Part shown: positions 22,263 to 32,738 of the stretch, piece by piece
Layout: the number at the start of each line of letters is the position of its first letter
Numbering within the stretch: the stretch's first letter is position 1
From: Adiantum capillus-veneris
Lineage: Eukaryota > Streptophyta > Polypodiopsida > Polypodiales > Pteridaceae
DNA length: 64,000 nt
Assembly (NCBI GenBank): GCA_014529385.2
Contig: CM043971.1
Span: forward strand, 29,405,709 to 29,469,708
Reading direction: 5' to 3'
Translations under genes and position numbers: made by a program
The notes under the pieces: model-generated
The model's database searches: none
What the model was told of the DNA's origin: nothing
The model's input: the letters and a program-made list of their open reading frames with translations, nothing else

Positions 22263-24091
22263 GTTACTCCTTAGTAGTGATTGGTATGGTCGCATTGGAT
22301 TCATCACCCCCAAAGTATTGTCCCAACTTGTTAACAGGTATTTCTATAACAAGGTTCTCATCTATGTTGGGTTGTGGATCTAAGTGTTCCTCCTCTATTG
22401 GCATCTCCCCAGCTCCATCCATCTGGGCACATTGTGGTAGCCCAAACTTTAGTTCTCCATTGAGGAAGGCTCGAAGAGCTGAGACTAGCTCAGGGTCTTT
22501 ATATAGTTTGGACATGATGGTGGTTCTAACTTCTGAAGACATGAAATCCATCAATTTGGCAATGTTTAACGACACCTTTTGGACTTCAGTCCCTTGACGT
22601 GGGGAAGATGGGATCTCTATTTCTTCGATAGGATCATGTAGTCCCTCTGTAAACATTCTTTCCATCAAGAAGTGAGTACGCCCACTTTCCCATGACTTTA
22701 AGTTGGATGACACTAGGTATGGCTAAGGGTCTATGGTCTTGGTGAGGTTGTTGTTGCGTAGGGAACACGGTGTCTGTAATCTGGATCTGCCTAGGTGCTG
22801 GTTCTAGATCCCTTTGGGTATCTTCTACCAAACTCCTTAATTGCTTAACTCGCTCAATCTCCTCTGTAGGGTTTGGATAAGTTCCTATCTTCTTCTTGGA
22901 TCCTGGCCTTGTGGCTCATGAAGATCTTCCTTGTTGGTTTCTATGTTAGTGGTCGTTTTGGTCTCCATGGTTTCACCTGAATCAGAATCTTCTTCAGCGT
23001 CGTTCATATATACGGGGTCGTCACCAGTCCCTATGTTGGTCTTTGAACTTGGGTCTGACTTTGCTGCTTTTTGCGATCTCTTTCTTTGTGTTCTTTTTCT
23101 GAGATTGGGCAATTGATGCCGTGTCTCTTTCCTCAAGAATATAATTTTGTTTTTGGAGCATCGATCATGTGAGTACGTTTACTGGTACCACAGGTGTACT
23201 TTGTGATGGCTCCTCGGTAACTTCAATCAAGTTTAATGGCGTGATCTTCGGTGCATTTGGATTATTTGGACATTGGGCAATCAAATGATCTATGCCACAT
23301 CGATTACACATGAGTATCGGCATTGTAGACGTGCTCGCTTGATTGGTTTGCATTAGTGTGGCATTCTTTTGTAGCCTAATAGGACACTCGGCTACACGAT
23401 GTGGGCCTCCACACTCATACCATTGAAGAGGTGGTCTCTTAGCAGTTTAATTGATATTTTGGCCTCTTGCCGCAAGAGCAGCTACTTGATATACAGGTTT
23501 GACTTGTCCCCAATAGTCCTCCATGTAGTATTGTGGACTTTCTTCAAGCACATCCACCCCATAGGCGATATTAGGATCTATATCTTCCTCACAGCCTTCT
23601 AAACAAGAAATAGATGACTCACAACCCACTTGATTCACGGAAGTGATTCTCGGAAGTGGTGGTTGCGGTCCTAGCACTGGAGGTGGTAAGGGTGTTGTTT
23701 GAACAACATTTTGGGCCCTAGGGACCATGTGTTGTGCTGTTTGTTCAAGAGGTGGGGCCGGCATCAATGCACACACTCGAGGTGTGTATGTCCATGCTAA
23801 GGTTGGTCTATTGGCCATCGCGCGCTTAAATACTATTCAATCCTTAGCTTGATGACCATACCTTCCACATGCATTGCATTTCCCATTGAATTTTACTCTA
23901 AAAGTAGGGCATTCACTGGTACTATGCGGTCCATAGCATACCGAGCACCATTGCTGCTCCCTTCTTGGATACATATGATTGTTTTGCGGAGCACGATTGT
24001 CTCTAAGACTCTCTTGAAAAGCCTTGGTGAGATCTGCTAAAGTCATCTCATATATCTTTGGCTCCTTAGCAATAGGCTTTAGGGTCATTGG
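22263..24091 (-). pseudogene. Trg-1 gag, C-terminal part with zinc knuckles
   Basis: This is the middle of the Trg-1 gag-protease reading frame, between the Cop-3 insertion (right) and the Lrd-A insertion (left). Frame fragments in order from the right: a double cysteine knuckle (CSVCYGPHSTSEC and CNACGRYGHQ, near 23960-23840), a Pro/Gln-rich segment with VLGPQPPLP as in the Gyp-A and Gyp-B gags, a further CNRCGIDHLIAQC knuckle near 23310, a Lys/Arg-rich segment, and a frame ending IPITTKE at 22264 shortly before the protease. Several frameshifts separate the fragments. It would have packaged the element's RNA. Confidence 0.8.
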
Positions 24092-24318
24092 TGTTGGAAT
24101 TAGGGTTGCAGAGAAACACACACAGCTTGGAGAAGACGAAGGAAGCTCAAGGCACACAATAGAGAGTGTTTTACTTAGTGTGCAATGGAAGGATAGTTAG
24201 CCCTAGAGTGATGGGCGTATATACAATGCACGGGGGAAAAAACCTCCTAAAGAGGGAAAAAATGCCCCGGCGGTCCTAGTGTGTTCACACACATCACTAC
24301 CACATGTATATGGTAACA
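24092..24318 (-). repeat. 3' LTR of Cop-3
   Basis: 227 bp, TGTTGGAATT to GGTAACA on the plus strand. It contains a TATATAC sequence and a poly-A/poly-G run. The Cop-2 LTR at 53334-53555 is the same family. Confidence 0.93.
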
Positions 24319-24332
24319 AATCCCCCCTGAAG
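24319..24332 (-). promoter_or_regulatory. Polypurine tract of Cop-3
   Basis: The sense strand reads CTTCAGGGGGGATT immediately before the LTR. Confidence 0.8.
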
Positions 24333-24393
24333 TGATGCGGTGAACGAGAGCTGGCACATGAGTAAAGGGAAGTGCCATGCCCTGAGGACAGGA

Positions 24394-27300
24394 TCAGTCC
24401 ACAAAGGGGAGTAAGCCCAAAGCTTTGCGGAAAGCTTCAAGCTTCTCACGAGACAATGCCTTTGTGAAAAGATCTGCAAGGTTGTCCTGTGTTGGCACAT
24501 AAGCCAAGCTGATCTCTCCTGCTGAGAGCCTCTCCCTAACATAGTGGTAATGCACCTCAATGTGCTTTGTGCGAGCATGAAAAACTGGGTTCCTCGCAAC
24601 TGCCAATGCGCTCTGACTGTCAGTGTAGATAGTGTTGGCAGTGTCCTGTCCAACACCCAAGTCAGCCATAAGGCGTCTGAGCCATACACACTCAACCGTA
24701 GTTGTGAAGACTGCCCTGTACTCAGCCTCACAACTCGAAGTGGCCACAGTAGGTTGCTTCTTGCTCAACCATGATATACATGAACTGCCAAGCATGAAAC
24801 AAAAACCACTTGTGGACACTCGCATGTCAAAACAACCAGCCCAATCTGAGTCCGAAAAAGCATGTAAGTCCGGCGGCAATGATCCCCCCTTGGGATAAAA
24901 CAAGCCAAGATGTAAAGTGCCACTAAGGTAGCGGAAAATCCTCTTGACAGCCTGCCAATGCTTAGACCCTGGGCTATGCATAAATCTGCTGACCTGCGAG
25001 ACTGCAAACTGAATATCTGGCCTTGTGTTGCATACATAAATGAGGCAGCCAACAGCAGTTTGGTAAAGAGTGACATCAGCAGGATCGCCAGCATCATGTA
25101 GACTCAACTTCAAACCTGTTTCCATGGGAGTGGCAATAGGTTTGCAATCCTCAAGTCCAAACTTACATAGCAATGTCTCTATGTAACTTTTCTGACACAA
25201 GTCAATACCACCATCACACTGCTTAAACTGTATACCCAAGTAATGATGCAACAGCCCCAAATCTTTCATCTTGAAAGTAGCATTCAAATAAGCCTTAAAT
25301 TCAGCAATATGTCTCTCATTTGGTCCAGTGATCAGCAAATCATCAACATAAAGAACCACAATGAGAAATACATCATCCTCACGCTTTACATACAATGTGC
25401 TTTCTGTTGGACTGTTACGAAAGCCTCGTTTAACCAAATGAGTGTCAGCTTTCTCATACCAAGCACGAGGAGATTGCTTCAACCCATACAAAGCCTTCTT
25501 ACATTTGCACACTTTGTCCTCTTGTCCTTTTATGACAAAACCGCGAGGCTGCGTTACATAAACTTCCTCAAATATGTCACCATTCAAGAAAGCAGTAACA
25601 ATGTCTGATTGATGTACATCCCAACCAAAATGAGCTGCCAATGCACATAGAAAATGCACAGTAGTCATACGACAAGTGGGAGCAAAAGTCTCTTCATAAT
25701 CTATGCCTTTTTGTTGTGCATAACCCTTTGCAACAAGTCGAGCCTTATGGCGATCGATCTCACCATCCAGCTTGCGTTTCAACTTGTAAACCCACTTCGT
25801 ACCAATGGCCTTTTTGCCAGGAGGCAAATCACATAAAGTCCATGTGTCATTCTCTATAAGTGCATCATATTCTGATTTCATGGCAGCAATCCAATTTTCT
25901 GAATTCTGTGCTTCATCAAAAGACAGAGGCTCCTCAACATCATGTAAACTAGACACAGCCAAAGCATAACAATCTGATGCATAAGATGCATGGCGAGAGC
26001 CTGAACGAGTACGACTAGAGAAAGGTGCATCCAATTTACTGTCACGCAAAGTGTGCACCAGCCATTTTGACATACCTCTAGCCTGCTCATTTTCAGCCCT
26101 TTCCTCATCAAGTACATCATGTACATCTGCATCAGTAATAGGCTGTTCTAAAACATTTTTAGAAACCCCCATAGGCTGTTCATTTGCCTCATTGGAACTT
26201 ACATTCGTATTTCCACCACTAAAAAGAGGCAACAAAGTGTCATAAATGTCCTGTGAGCTTACATTACTGTCTCTAGTACATGACAGCAAGGGCTGAACAA
26301 AATCTTCCACAAACACTACATCCCGTGAAACCAGAATACGTTTTGTTTGCGGATGATACAACCTGTAACCTTTGCTTTCAGCACTATAACCAACAAAAAT
26401 ACATTTGACAGCCTTATCATCCAATTTTTTGCGCTGCACTTGTGGCACCAAAGCATATGCCAAACAGCCAAAAACACGCATGTGCTCAATAGAAGGCTTT
26501 CTATCATGCCATGCTTCATATGGAGTAATAGACTGCAAAGCTTTCGTAGGACACCTGTTAAGTACATAAGTGGCACACATGATGGCCTCAAGCCAAAAAG
26601 AATGCGGCAAAGCTTGACTTTTGACCATACATCGTGCCATTTCCGTTAGTGACCTATTTTTCCTCTCAGCAACACCATTTTGCTGAGGTGTATAAGGCAC
26701 TGTACATTGGTGTTTTATCCCACGACTAGCCAGAAATGCATTAAATTCATGAGACATATACTCCCCCCCTCGATCGGAACGGAGGGTGCCCATAGTACAT
26801 TTTGAGACATTTTCAGCCATAGCCAAAAATTGTTTGAAGCACATAAAAACTTCGGACTTCGCTTTAAGCGGAAATACCCATGCATGCCTGGAGTAATCAT
26901 CAATGAAAGTCACGAAGTACAGGTAATTGCCCAAAGACGGAGTTTGCATGGGCCCACAAACATCACTATGCACAAGCTGCAACCTGCATGTGGCCCTAAC
27001 TGAACCATCCTTTGGAAACTTAGAACGCTGCATTTTACCCAGAATACAGCCTTCACAAACATGTTTGACAGGTGCTTCAAGAGGCGGCAAAGAAGCAACC
27101 ATATCAGATTTCTGCAAACGCAGCAAACTGGCAAAATTCAGATGACCAAAACGTGCATGCCAAAGTTTTGCATCTGAAATAGCCCTTGAATCTACAACAG
27201 CATTTGCAAAATTTTGTCCACACTTGTCATACAAAGTGAGCTTATACAGCCCATGGCACAAAAGCCCAGATGCAACAATTTCATCACCAAAACTGAGATC

Positions 27301-28434
27301 ATGAACTGTACATCTGTCATCCACAAATTTGACTACAAGTCCAAGTCTAGCAAGTGCGGATACAGACAAGAGATTCTTCTTGATCCCAGGTACATAAAGT
27401 GCATCAACAAGTGTGAAGGAACTGCCATTAGCAGCAGTGAGCACAATCTTTCCAACTCCCTGAACTGGATAAGAGGCGTTGTTGGCACAAGTGACTGAAT
27501 TCCCATGAGGGACAGACTCGAGAGAGGTAAACAATTCACGATGTGAGGTAATGTGCTTTGTAGCACCACTGTCGAAATACCACACATGTGAATCTGCAGC
27601 AACTGACAAGCATGCATCATGGACAGCAGGATTGTAAGTGCACGCTGCGCTAAAAGCCCATTCTGCATCAACATCAGTATCACAATCTCCTTTCACAGAA
27701 GACTCAACAATGGCTGTATTTGTAGTGGAACCAGCATTTGCAGTGGAACCACCCTCTTTCTTCTTAGCCTCTTTGGCCTTCAACTTAGGACACGACTTGA
27801 TCAAGTGATCATTGGCTTTACAATAATGGCAACGCATCTTCTTTTTGCCCTTATCACCAGAATTGCCAGACGAAGTGCTGCCACCAGAAGCATTAGGAAC
27901 AGAATTTTTGCCACTCGCAGCAGAACCATAAGAAGTGGCTGCATTACTGTTACCACCCTTTCTTTGAGAAGCAATAAAAGCCTGTTCAACTGCACGCTGC
28001 CTAGTCCTGTTTTTTCTAGCAAGTGACTCTTGCAACAGCAATGTGCATAATGCATCAAACTTGACAACTTCAGGATTTCCTTGGGTCATCAGTCTCCAAG
28101 TACTAGCAAAAGTCTGGTAGGAATCTGGTAAGGCATCAAGAACAGTCTGCACAAGGGAACTGTCAGAAATGACTTCACCTGCAGAAATGAGTTGCTCATT
28201 GATATCCTTGACACTAGCAAGGAAAGTGTCCATCTCATCTTCGTCATGCATAATCTTCGACTCTAGCTCTTTACGCAGCAAAGCAATTTTAGCCTCATTG
28301 CGGCTTGCATAAAGACCTGCTAGAATATCCCAAGCCTGTTTTGCAGATTTTGCTGAACGGATGTGAGGAATAATGGTGCGCTTCACAGACAACGCAATCA
28401 ATGCATGAGCCTGCGCATCCTTGCAGAGAAACAC
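24394..28434 (-). CDS. copia gag-pol polyprotein, 1346 codons, N-terminus lost
   Basis: One uninterrupted frame covers most of gag and all of pol. Approximate residues: gag remainder 5-200; CCHC knuckle CHYCKANDHLIKSC near 201-215; protease DSGATKHIT near 288; GAG-pre-integrase finger LWHARFGHL..CEGCILGK; integrase catalytic Asp in HSDVCGP near 488, LRSDRGGEY near 550 and NGVAERKN near 586; RT from KWVYKLKRK with YVDDLLI near 1029; RNase H with FSDSDWAG, CEAEYRA and YTDSQSALA near 1270. It ends with DLFTKALSREKLEAFR. The frame opens inside the 5' LTR with a non-ATG codon because a deletion fused LTR to gag. The first ATG is near residue 62, so translation may not start normally. Confidence 0.95.
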   Translation of the reverse strand: MFLCKDAQAHALIALSVKRTIIPHIRSAKSAKQAWDILAGLYASRNEAKIALLRKELESKIMHDEDEMDTFLASVKDINEQLISAGEVISDSSLVQTVLDALPDSYQTFASTWRLMTQGNPEVVKFDALCTLLLQESLARKNRTRQRAVEQAFIASQRKGGNSNAATSYGSAASGKNSVPNASGGSTSSGNSGDKGKKKMRCHYCKANDHLIKSCPKLKAKEAKKKEGGSTANAGSTTNTAIVESSVKGDCDTDVDAEWAFSAACTYNPAVHDACLSVAADSHVWYFDSGATKHITSHRELFTSLESVPHGNSVTCANNASYPVQGVGKIVLTAANGSSFTLVDALYVPGIKKNLLSVSALARLGLVVKFVDDRCTVHDLSFGDEIVASGLLCHGLYKLTLYDKCGQNFANAVVDSRAISDAKLWHARFGHLNFASLLRLQKSDMVASLPPLEAPVKHVCEGCILGKMQRSKFPKDGSVRATCRLQLVHSDVCGPMQTPSLGNYLYFVTFIDDYSRHAWVFPLKAKSEVFMCFKQFLAMAENVSKCTMGTLRSDRGGEYMSHEFNAFLASRGIKHQCTVPYTPQQNGVAERKNRSLTEMARCMVKSQALPHSFWLEAIMCATYVLNRCPTKALQSITPYEAWHDRKPSIEHMRVFGCLAYALVPQVQRKKLDDKAVKCIFVGYSAESKGYRLYHPQTKRILVSRDVVFVEDFVQPLLSCTRDSNVSSQDIYDTLLPLFSGGNTNVSSNEANEQPMGVSKNVLEQPITDADVHDVLDEERAENEQARGMSKWLVHTLRDSKLDAPFSSRTRSGSRHASYASDCYALAVSSLHDVEEPLSFDEAQNSENWIAAMKSEYDALIENDTWTLCDLPPGKKAIGTKWVYKLKRKLDGEIDRHKARLVAKGYAQQKGIDYEETFAPTCRMTTVHFLCALAAHFGWDVHQSDIVTAFLNGDIFEEVYVTQPRGFVIKGQEDKVCKCKKALYGLKQSPRAWYEKADTHLVKRGFRNSPTESTLYVKREDDVFLIVVLYVDDLLITGPNERHIAEFKAYLNATFKMKDLGLLHHYLGIQFKQCDGGIDLCQKSYIETLLCKFGLEDCKPIATPMETGLKLSLHDAGDPADVTLYQTAVGCLIYVCNTRPDIQFAVSQVSRFMHSPGSKHWQAVKRIFRYLSGTLHLGLFYPKGGSLPPDLHAFSDSDWAGCFDMRVSTSGFCFMLGSSCISWLSKKQPTVATSSCEAEYRAVFTTTVECVWLRRLMADLGVGQDTANTIYTDSQSALAVARNPVFHARTKHIEVHYHYVRERLSAGEISLAYVPTQDNLADLFTKALSREKLEAFRKALGLLPFVD

Positions 28435-28633
28435 ACACAGCTTGGAGAAGACGAAGGAAGCTCAAGGCACACAATAGAGAGTGTTTTACTTAGTGTGCAA
28501 TGGAAAGATAGTTAGCCCTAGAGTGATGGGCGTATATACACTGCACGGGGGAAAAAACCTCCTAAAGAGGGAAAAAATGCCCCGGCGGTCCTAGTGTGTT
28601 CACACACATCACTACCACATGTATATGGTAACA
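28422..28633 (-). repeat. 5' LTR of Cop-3, 3' end deleted
   Basis: Matches the 3' LTR from its TG start through CTCTGCA but lacks the final 15 or so bases, where the gag sequence begins directly. Confidence 0.92.
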
Positions 28634-30820
28634 ATTGGCTGATGCCCTGATGCTTGCGAGCTAATAGATTTAGTCTCAACAGACACTCTTTCTCCTTGAA
28701 TCATTAAATTATCCTCCAATTGGATCGCATTGGTGGTGACTACTTTCCAAGTGGTGATACCTCTAATGACTAGGCCATTGTAGATATCCTCATGTCGTAA
28801 TCCCCTAATGAATCTATCAAGCAATTGGTTATTGTTGAAGCGCTCATTTGGATTACAACGAGAATTCAAATGCTTCAAGCGACTTATAAAGTCTCTCACC
28901 GACTCTCCTTCCTCTTGTTGGGCTTTCTAGAGCTGAGAGGCTACACCCCAAAGCACTCCCTTTCGTATGTATTCTTTTAAGAACAGTCTCCTAAGAGTAG
29001 GGTAAATCGTTTTTTCTTCCACCCTTAGGGTTCTATACCAATCCCTAGCCTTTCCACTTAAGGTCAGGCTTAAAGCATTGCTCTTATGTAGGTCATTGTG
29101 TTCTCCTAGAGAATCGCATATTTGTTCAAACACTTCGATATGCTTTCTCACATCCCTGTCTCCACTAAATTTTTGTGTGAGCTTGGCTATTTGTACTGCC
29201 TTACTTCTAGGCTCTCTATCAGGCGCGTTACGCATATTCTCAGCAATAGATCGACTGATAGCTTGAGCAAATGTTGCCAAGTCACCTAAATGAGCAGGCA
29301 CCGTGGGTGAAGGCGCTCCAGAGACTACATGTGGAGTAGGTTTGGTATTGGGCTTGGCGCATAGGAAGCCCTTGGGTTCCACGTTGGGTACGATGTTGTG
29401 CCAGGTGGTGGTCCAAAGTTCATATGTGTGGTCCTAGGCAAGCAGACATTGGATGTGACATGCTAATGCTACCGGTATAGTCCCATGGAAATAAGAACTT
29501 GGGTGTTGTGGTTGTGGAGCATAGGTAGTTGAAATAATGGGAGGAGTAGGGACTACATGAGTATGAGGACCCATAAATGTATACGATTGGTACACAATTT
29601 TAGGTACTATTGCAGGCATTGAGCTACCAGGTAGCGGTGCTTTACTAACAAATGAGGTCCATGGCGTGTTTCTCGGCATGCCCATCATTGGGGTAGGCAT
29701 GGTAGCCGTGGTGTCATCAAGGGAAATATGAGCTAGACTTGGAAAGGTGAAGCTATCACTTGTGGGCTCAAATTGCACTGAGACCCCTGGCGAAACAACA
29801 TATGGAGGATCCATCGGACTTACCGAGGGAGTCTCCATTTGCGACAAAGTCGGTTGTTTAGCCTTCTCTATATCCAAGAATCTCATGAGACCCATTGAAG
29901 GCATGTTGATCCCCTTGTTCAGTCTCTCTAACTCAATCACCCTATGGATGACCTCACAAACTCTTTATTGTTGATCCTCCACACTAGTAGCACCCATTGT
30001 GGATTGTAAGACATCTAACCAACCCACGTGATAGGTGTGACCTGTGTATAGGTCGGTCATAGTTTCTGTTTGTAGTTCGTACTCTAGTTCTCATTTAAGA
30101 ACACTCCATCTAGGATTGAGGTGCTAGGGGTGTCCTTTGAGCTAGATGCAATGTTGCTTTCTAGGGGTTGGGCCTTAGCAGTTGCTAAATCAGGAGCACT
30201 TGATTGCTCTCTTAGTAAGGATATTGACATAGAGCTTTCGCTTTTAACTCTCTTCGTTGCTCCGCCTTGCGTAAGCTCTCGACTTCTTTTTCCCTCGCTG
30301 CAAGGATATATCGCTCAACCTCTTGCACTTTGGCAAGGCTTCTACCATCGGGTAATATGACCTCAGAGGAAAATAACTCTGAAGAGTCAGGAGGTGCAGT
30401 GAATGAAGTATTCACGTGCACATTCTCTAACGGTATAGGGTCTACGTTTGTCACGAATGGAGAATTTACTTCCCCACCCCCCTCATTTACATCATTAGCT
30501 CCATGTTCGGAGCGAGTGGCTCTACTAAAGGTTTCCTTCAGGCGGCTAAGCACACTCGGCCCGGACCGAGGACCCATGGCATGCATGTCTTGGCTCGAGC
30601 TATTGGGATTAGGCATTGGGAAACCTTCCATGACATCGTAGTCAGAGGAAGAGTCACTAGCCGCTATGTTCGGGTCTTGGTTTGTACTACCTTGGGTCCC
30701 TGCCGAGGGCCCGGAACCTAAAGTAGGTAGATATTGGTAAGTCAAAATTCTCTCTAGTTGCTCCGTCTCTAGCACACGACCAAAGCGCAGATGCATGTGC
30801 CTTTGACACCCTACAAGCAT
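28634..30820 (-). pseudogene. Trg-1 gag, N-terminal and core part
   Basis: It starts at an ATG at 30820 (MLVGCQRHMHLRFGR). The first 202 codons are acidic and Ser-rich, ending in a Lys/Arg/Glu-rich coiled segment, followed by a stop near 30212. A Pro-rich segment with HISLDDTTATMP lies at 29940-29434. The retrotransposon gag core lies at 29382-28927 (IAKLTQKFSGDRDVRKHIEVFEQI, SGKARDWYRTLRVEEKTIYPTLRRLF) and continues at 28899-28634 (RFNNNQLLDRFIRGLRHEDIYNG) up to the Cop-3 target site. Three or more stops or frameshifts are present. The core matches the family by its W-Y/F pattern after the aligned Asp. Confidence 0.82.
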
Positions 30821-31231
30821 CGGCGAATAACCTCGAAGGTTAACCGCTTACCTTTTTTAAGCGTCCGTTTTCACTCGTGTTTTTTACGTTTTTAATGTTT
30901 GTTGAATGTTTTTTAATGTTTGATTTTTTTGATTAAAATGTTTAATAGCTCGAAACGAGCGTATCACTTAGAGGATCGCTGTGTGGTTTACAACACAATT
31001 TTCGGGCATCTGAAGTTCCGTTGGTCCTCAAAAAATCGATTTTTAGCTACGTGTGAAGCTAAAATTTGTAATTTTAAAAGGTGATAGATGTCTAAGCCTG
31101 AGCGTGAGCTTGGGCTTGGGTCTGGGAGATATTTCCGATCCCGGTCCTACCTTTAATTTTTTTAATAAAATTTTAACCTTTTTTTTAATTTTTTATATAT
31201 AAAGGATAAGGTCGTCGCGTCCTGCGCGAGA

Positions 31232-31257
31232 GCACACACACACACACACACACACAC
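31232..31257. repeat. (CA)n microsatellite
   Basis: Thirteen CA units in the Trg-1 leader. Confidence 0.97.
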
Positions 31258-31349
31258 TCTATCTACCTACTTCTAACTCATACACCTACTCTTACACACT
31301 AACACACTCTATTAGCTCTCATAGATCTACTTCCTACTTATTGTACACA

Positions 31350-31475
31350 GAAAACTAACAACCTTAATACGCAGAGAATAAACACAGTACCTTTGAAACC
31401 TCCATTAACAAAGAAAACTAACAACCTTAATACACAGAGAATAAACACAGTACCTTTGAAAACTCCATTAACAAA
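31350..31475. repeat. 63-bp tandem duplication in Trg-1 leader
   Basis: Two nearly identical units start GAAAACTAACAACCTTAATA at 31350 and 31413. Confidence 0.95.
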
Positions 31476-31600
31476 AAAAAATACACAGTACAACACCAAA
31501 TCCTTCTTCTCAACCCACACACTCCTTCCTTACCTTTCCTACAATAGAAATTGCACCACAAAAGAAGCATAGAGTGCCAATCAAGCTTAGTGTATGGCAT

Positions 31601-31618
31601 TCCCCGACAACGGTGCCA
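31601..31618 (-). promoter_or_regulatory. PBS of Trg-1, tRNA-Asp type
   Basis: The sense strand reads TGGCACCGTTGTCGGGGA. It differs by two bases from the tRNA-Asp site used by Athila/Tat elements as I know it. It lies four bases from the LTR. Confidence 0.82.
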
Positions 31619-31622
31619 AAAA

Positions 31623-32203
31623 TGTGTGCGTATGTCGCACGTGTCAATGCAAGGAACTTTCCGATACACCGTGTGCGAGCCACAAATGGCTCCAAGCACA
31701 CAACAAGCCTAAACTAGTAAGCTCAAAGAAGGCGATGGTGTGTCACTCACCGCTCTACGCTTGCTTCGTGGAGGATTCCTCGCCGCGAAGAAGAAGGAGC
31801 TGCCGCTTCGCCGCGCTCAACCGCTTCGCCGCCGCCGTGCCATCATCGCAATGCTCGATCTCACACACTCTCTCTCTCTCTCTCACGGATACACACACAC
31901 ACACAAGGAGATGAAGAAGAAGAAGATGGAGATGGAGCAAGAGCACTCTTCTATTGCACAAATGAGAGAATGAGTGAATTTTTAGGTTTAGTTGACTTTT
32001 ATATGAGCTCACCCCGTTCACACTTGGGCGTCCATGCTTATCCAACTAATCCCTTGAATGTTCCAGTTAGAGTGCGCCTCTCATCGGCGATCACTCTTAC
32101 CCTTTTCCTATTGGACCGACAAGCCCGGTACCTGACTCTACCAAGTAAATAATACAATGTCCATCGTAGGTGATATGGTGTCCGTGAGCCGTGAGGGTTA
32201 ACA
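31623..32203 (-). repeat. 5' LTR of Trg-1
   Basis: 581 bp, TG to CA, matching the left LTR. A sense-strand TATAAAAG at 31996-32003 is a promoter candidate. A CT then CA microsatellite lies near 31866-31905. Confidence 0.93.
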
Positions 32204-32575
32204 TCGGGGGCAACATGTTGCACTTCTCCGCACTCGATTTCGACCACCGATGCGCACGTAGCGTCAAGATGAAGCTCTCACTCTCTCTCGTACACAGTAC
32301 GCTCACTCACAGACTTCAAAACTTTTTTTAAAATGACAAAGGTTTTTCATTAAGGTCAAAAAGTGGTATATATACCTTACAATTATCAAACCCTAATGTT
32401 CCAATGTAACCATCTACTCTATCTAAATGTCAAAACTGGGATACAATCTGGAAACTTCTGTAAGCCCCAATATTTACAAGGTGACATGTCGTGTTTTTCT
32501 CAGTAAATGAATAATTACAAAAGATAGTAATTTGTCGAGCAATCAATTTTCGTAGGGTGTGTCCAGCTTCTAACA
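32204..32575 (-). repeat. Gyp-B 3' LTR, right segment
   Basis: Continues the LTR interrupted at 13214, starting with the 11-bp repeat TCGGGGGCAAC. The end TAACA gives TGTTAGAAGC on the sense strand. A sense TATATATA lies at 32367-32374, matching the Gyp-A TATA position. Confidence 0.83.
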
Positions 32576-32589
32576 CTCCCCCCCTCCTT
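32576..32589 (-). promoter_or_regulatory. Polypurine tract of Gyp-B
   Basis: The sense strand reads AAGGAGGGGGGGAG, directly before the LTR start. Confidence 0.85.
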
Positions 32590-32738
32590 GCTCATGTCGT
32601 CCCCGACATGGCTGTTGATTTGCTACTTCATCTTAGGGTTTCTCTCATCTTTAGCAGCGACTCGTATCTTGCATGTTGAGCCAGTAGAGTTGGGCCGAAT
32701 ATATCAGAGCTGATTGTGAAGAAGCCGGTGTAGAAAGC

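Larger units (their letters stand above)
24092..28633 (-). mobile_element. Cop-3: Ty1/copia element, nearly intact frame
   Basis: A 4542-bp copia element with two LTRs and a 5-bp target duplication ATTGG (24087-24091 and 28634-28638). Across the aligned part the LTRs differ at about two positions, so the insertion is recent compared with its surroundings. An internal deletion joins the 5' LTR directly to the middle of gag: the last bases of that LTR (present in the 3' LTR), the PBS and about 90 codons of gag are missing. It is therefore defective for priming although pol is intact. It is the youngest coding element here and the family reference for Cop-2. Confidence 0.95.
30821..31600 (-). 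other. Trg-1 leader, non-coding
   Basis: Spacer between the PBS and gag. It contains a 63-bp tandem duplication, a (CA)n tract and an inverted repeat TTTTAGCT..AGCTAAAA at 31041-31064. It has no copy of the 24-bp palindrome of Gyp-A and Gyp-B. Confidence 0.7.

Noticed and set aside
24765-25097. Short frames within Cop-3 pol on both strands
   Set aside because: They are shadows of the intact 1346-codon polyprotein.
31041-31064. Inverted repeat TTTTAGCT/AGCTAAAA as a member of the palindrome family
   Set aside because: The sequence is unrelated to the 24-bp palindrome, it occurs once, and such A/T-rich inverted repeats are expected by chance.
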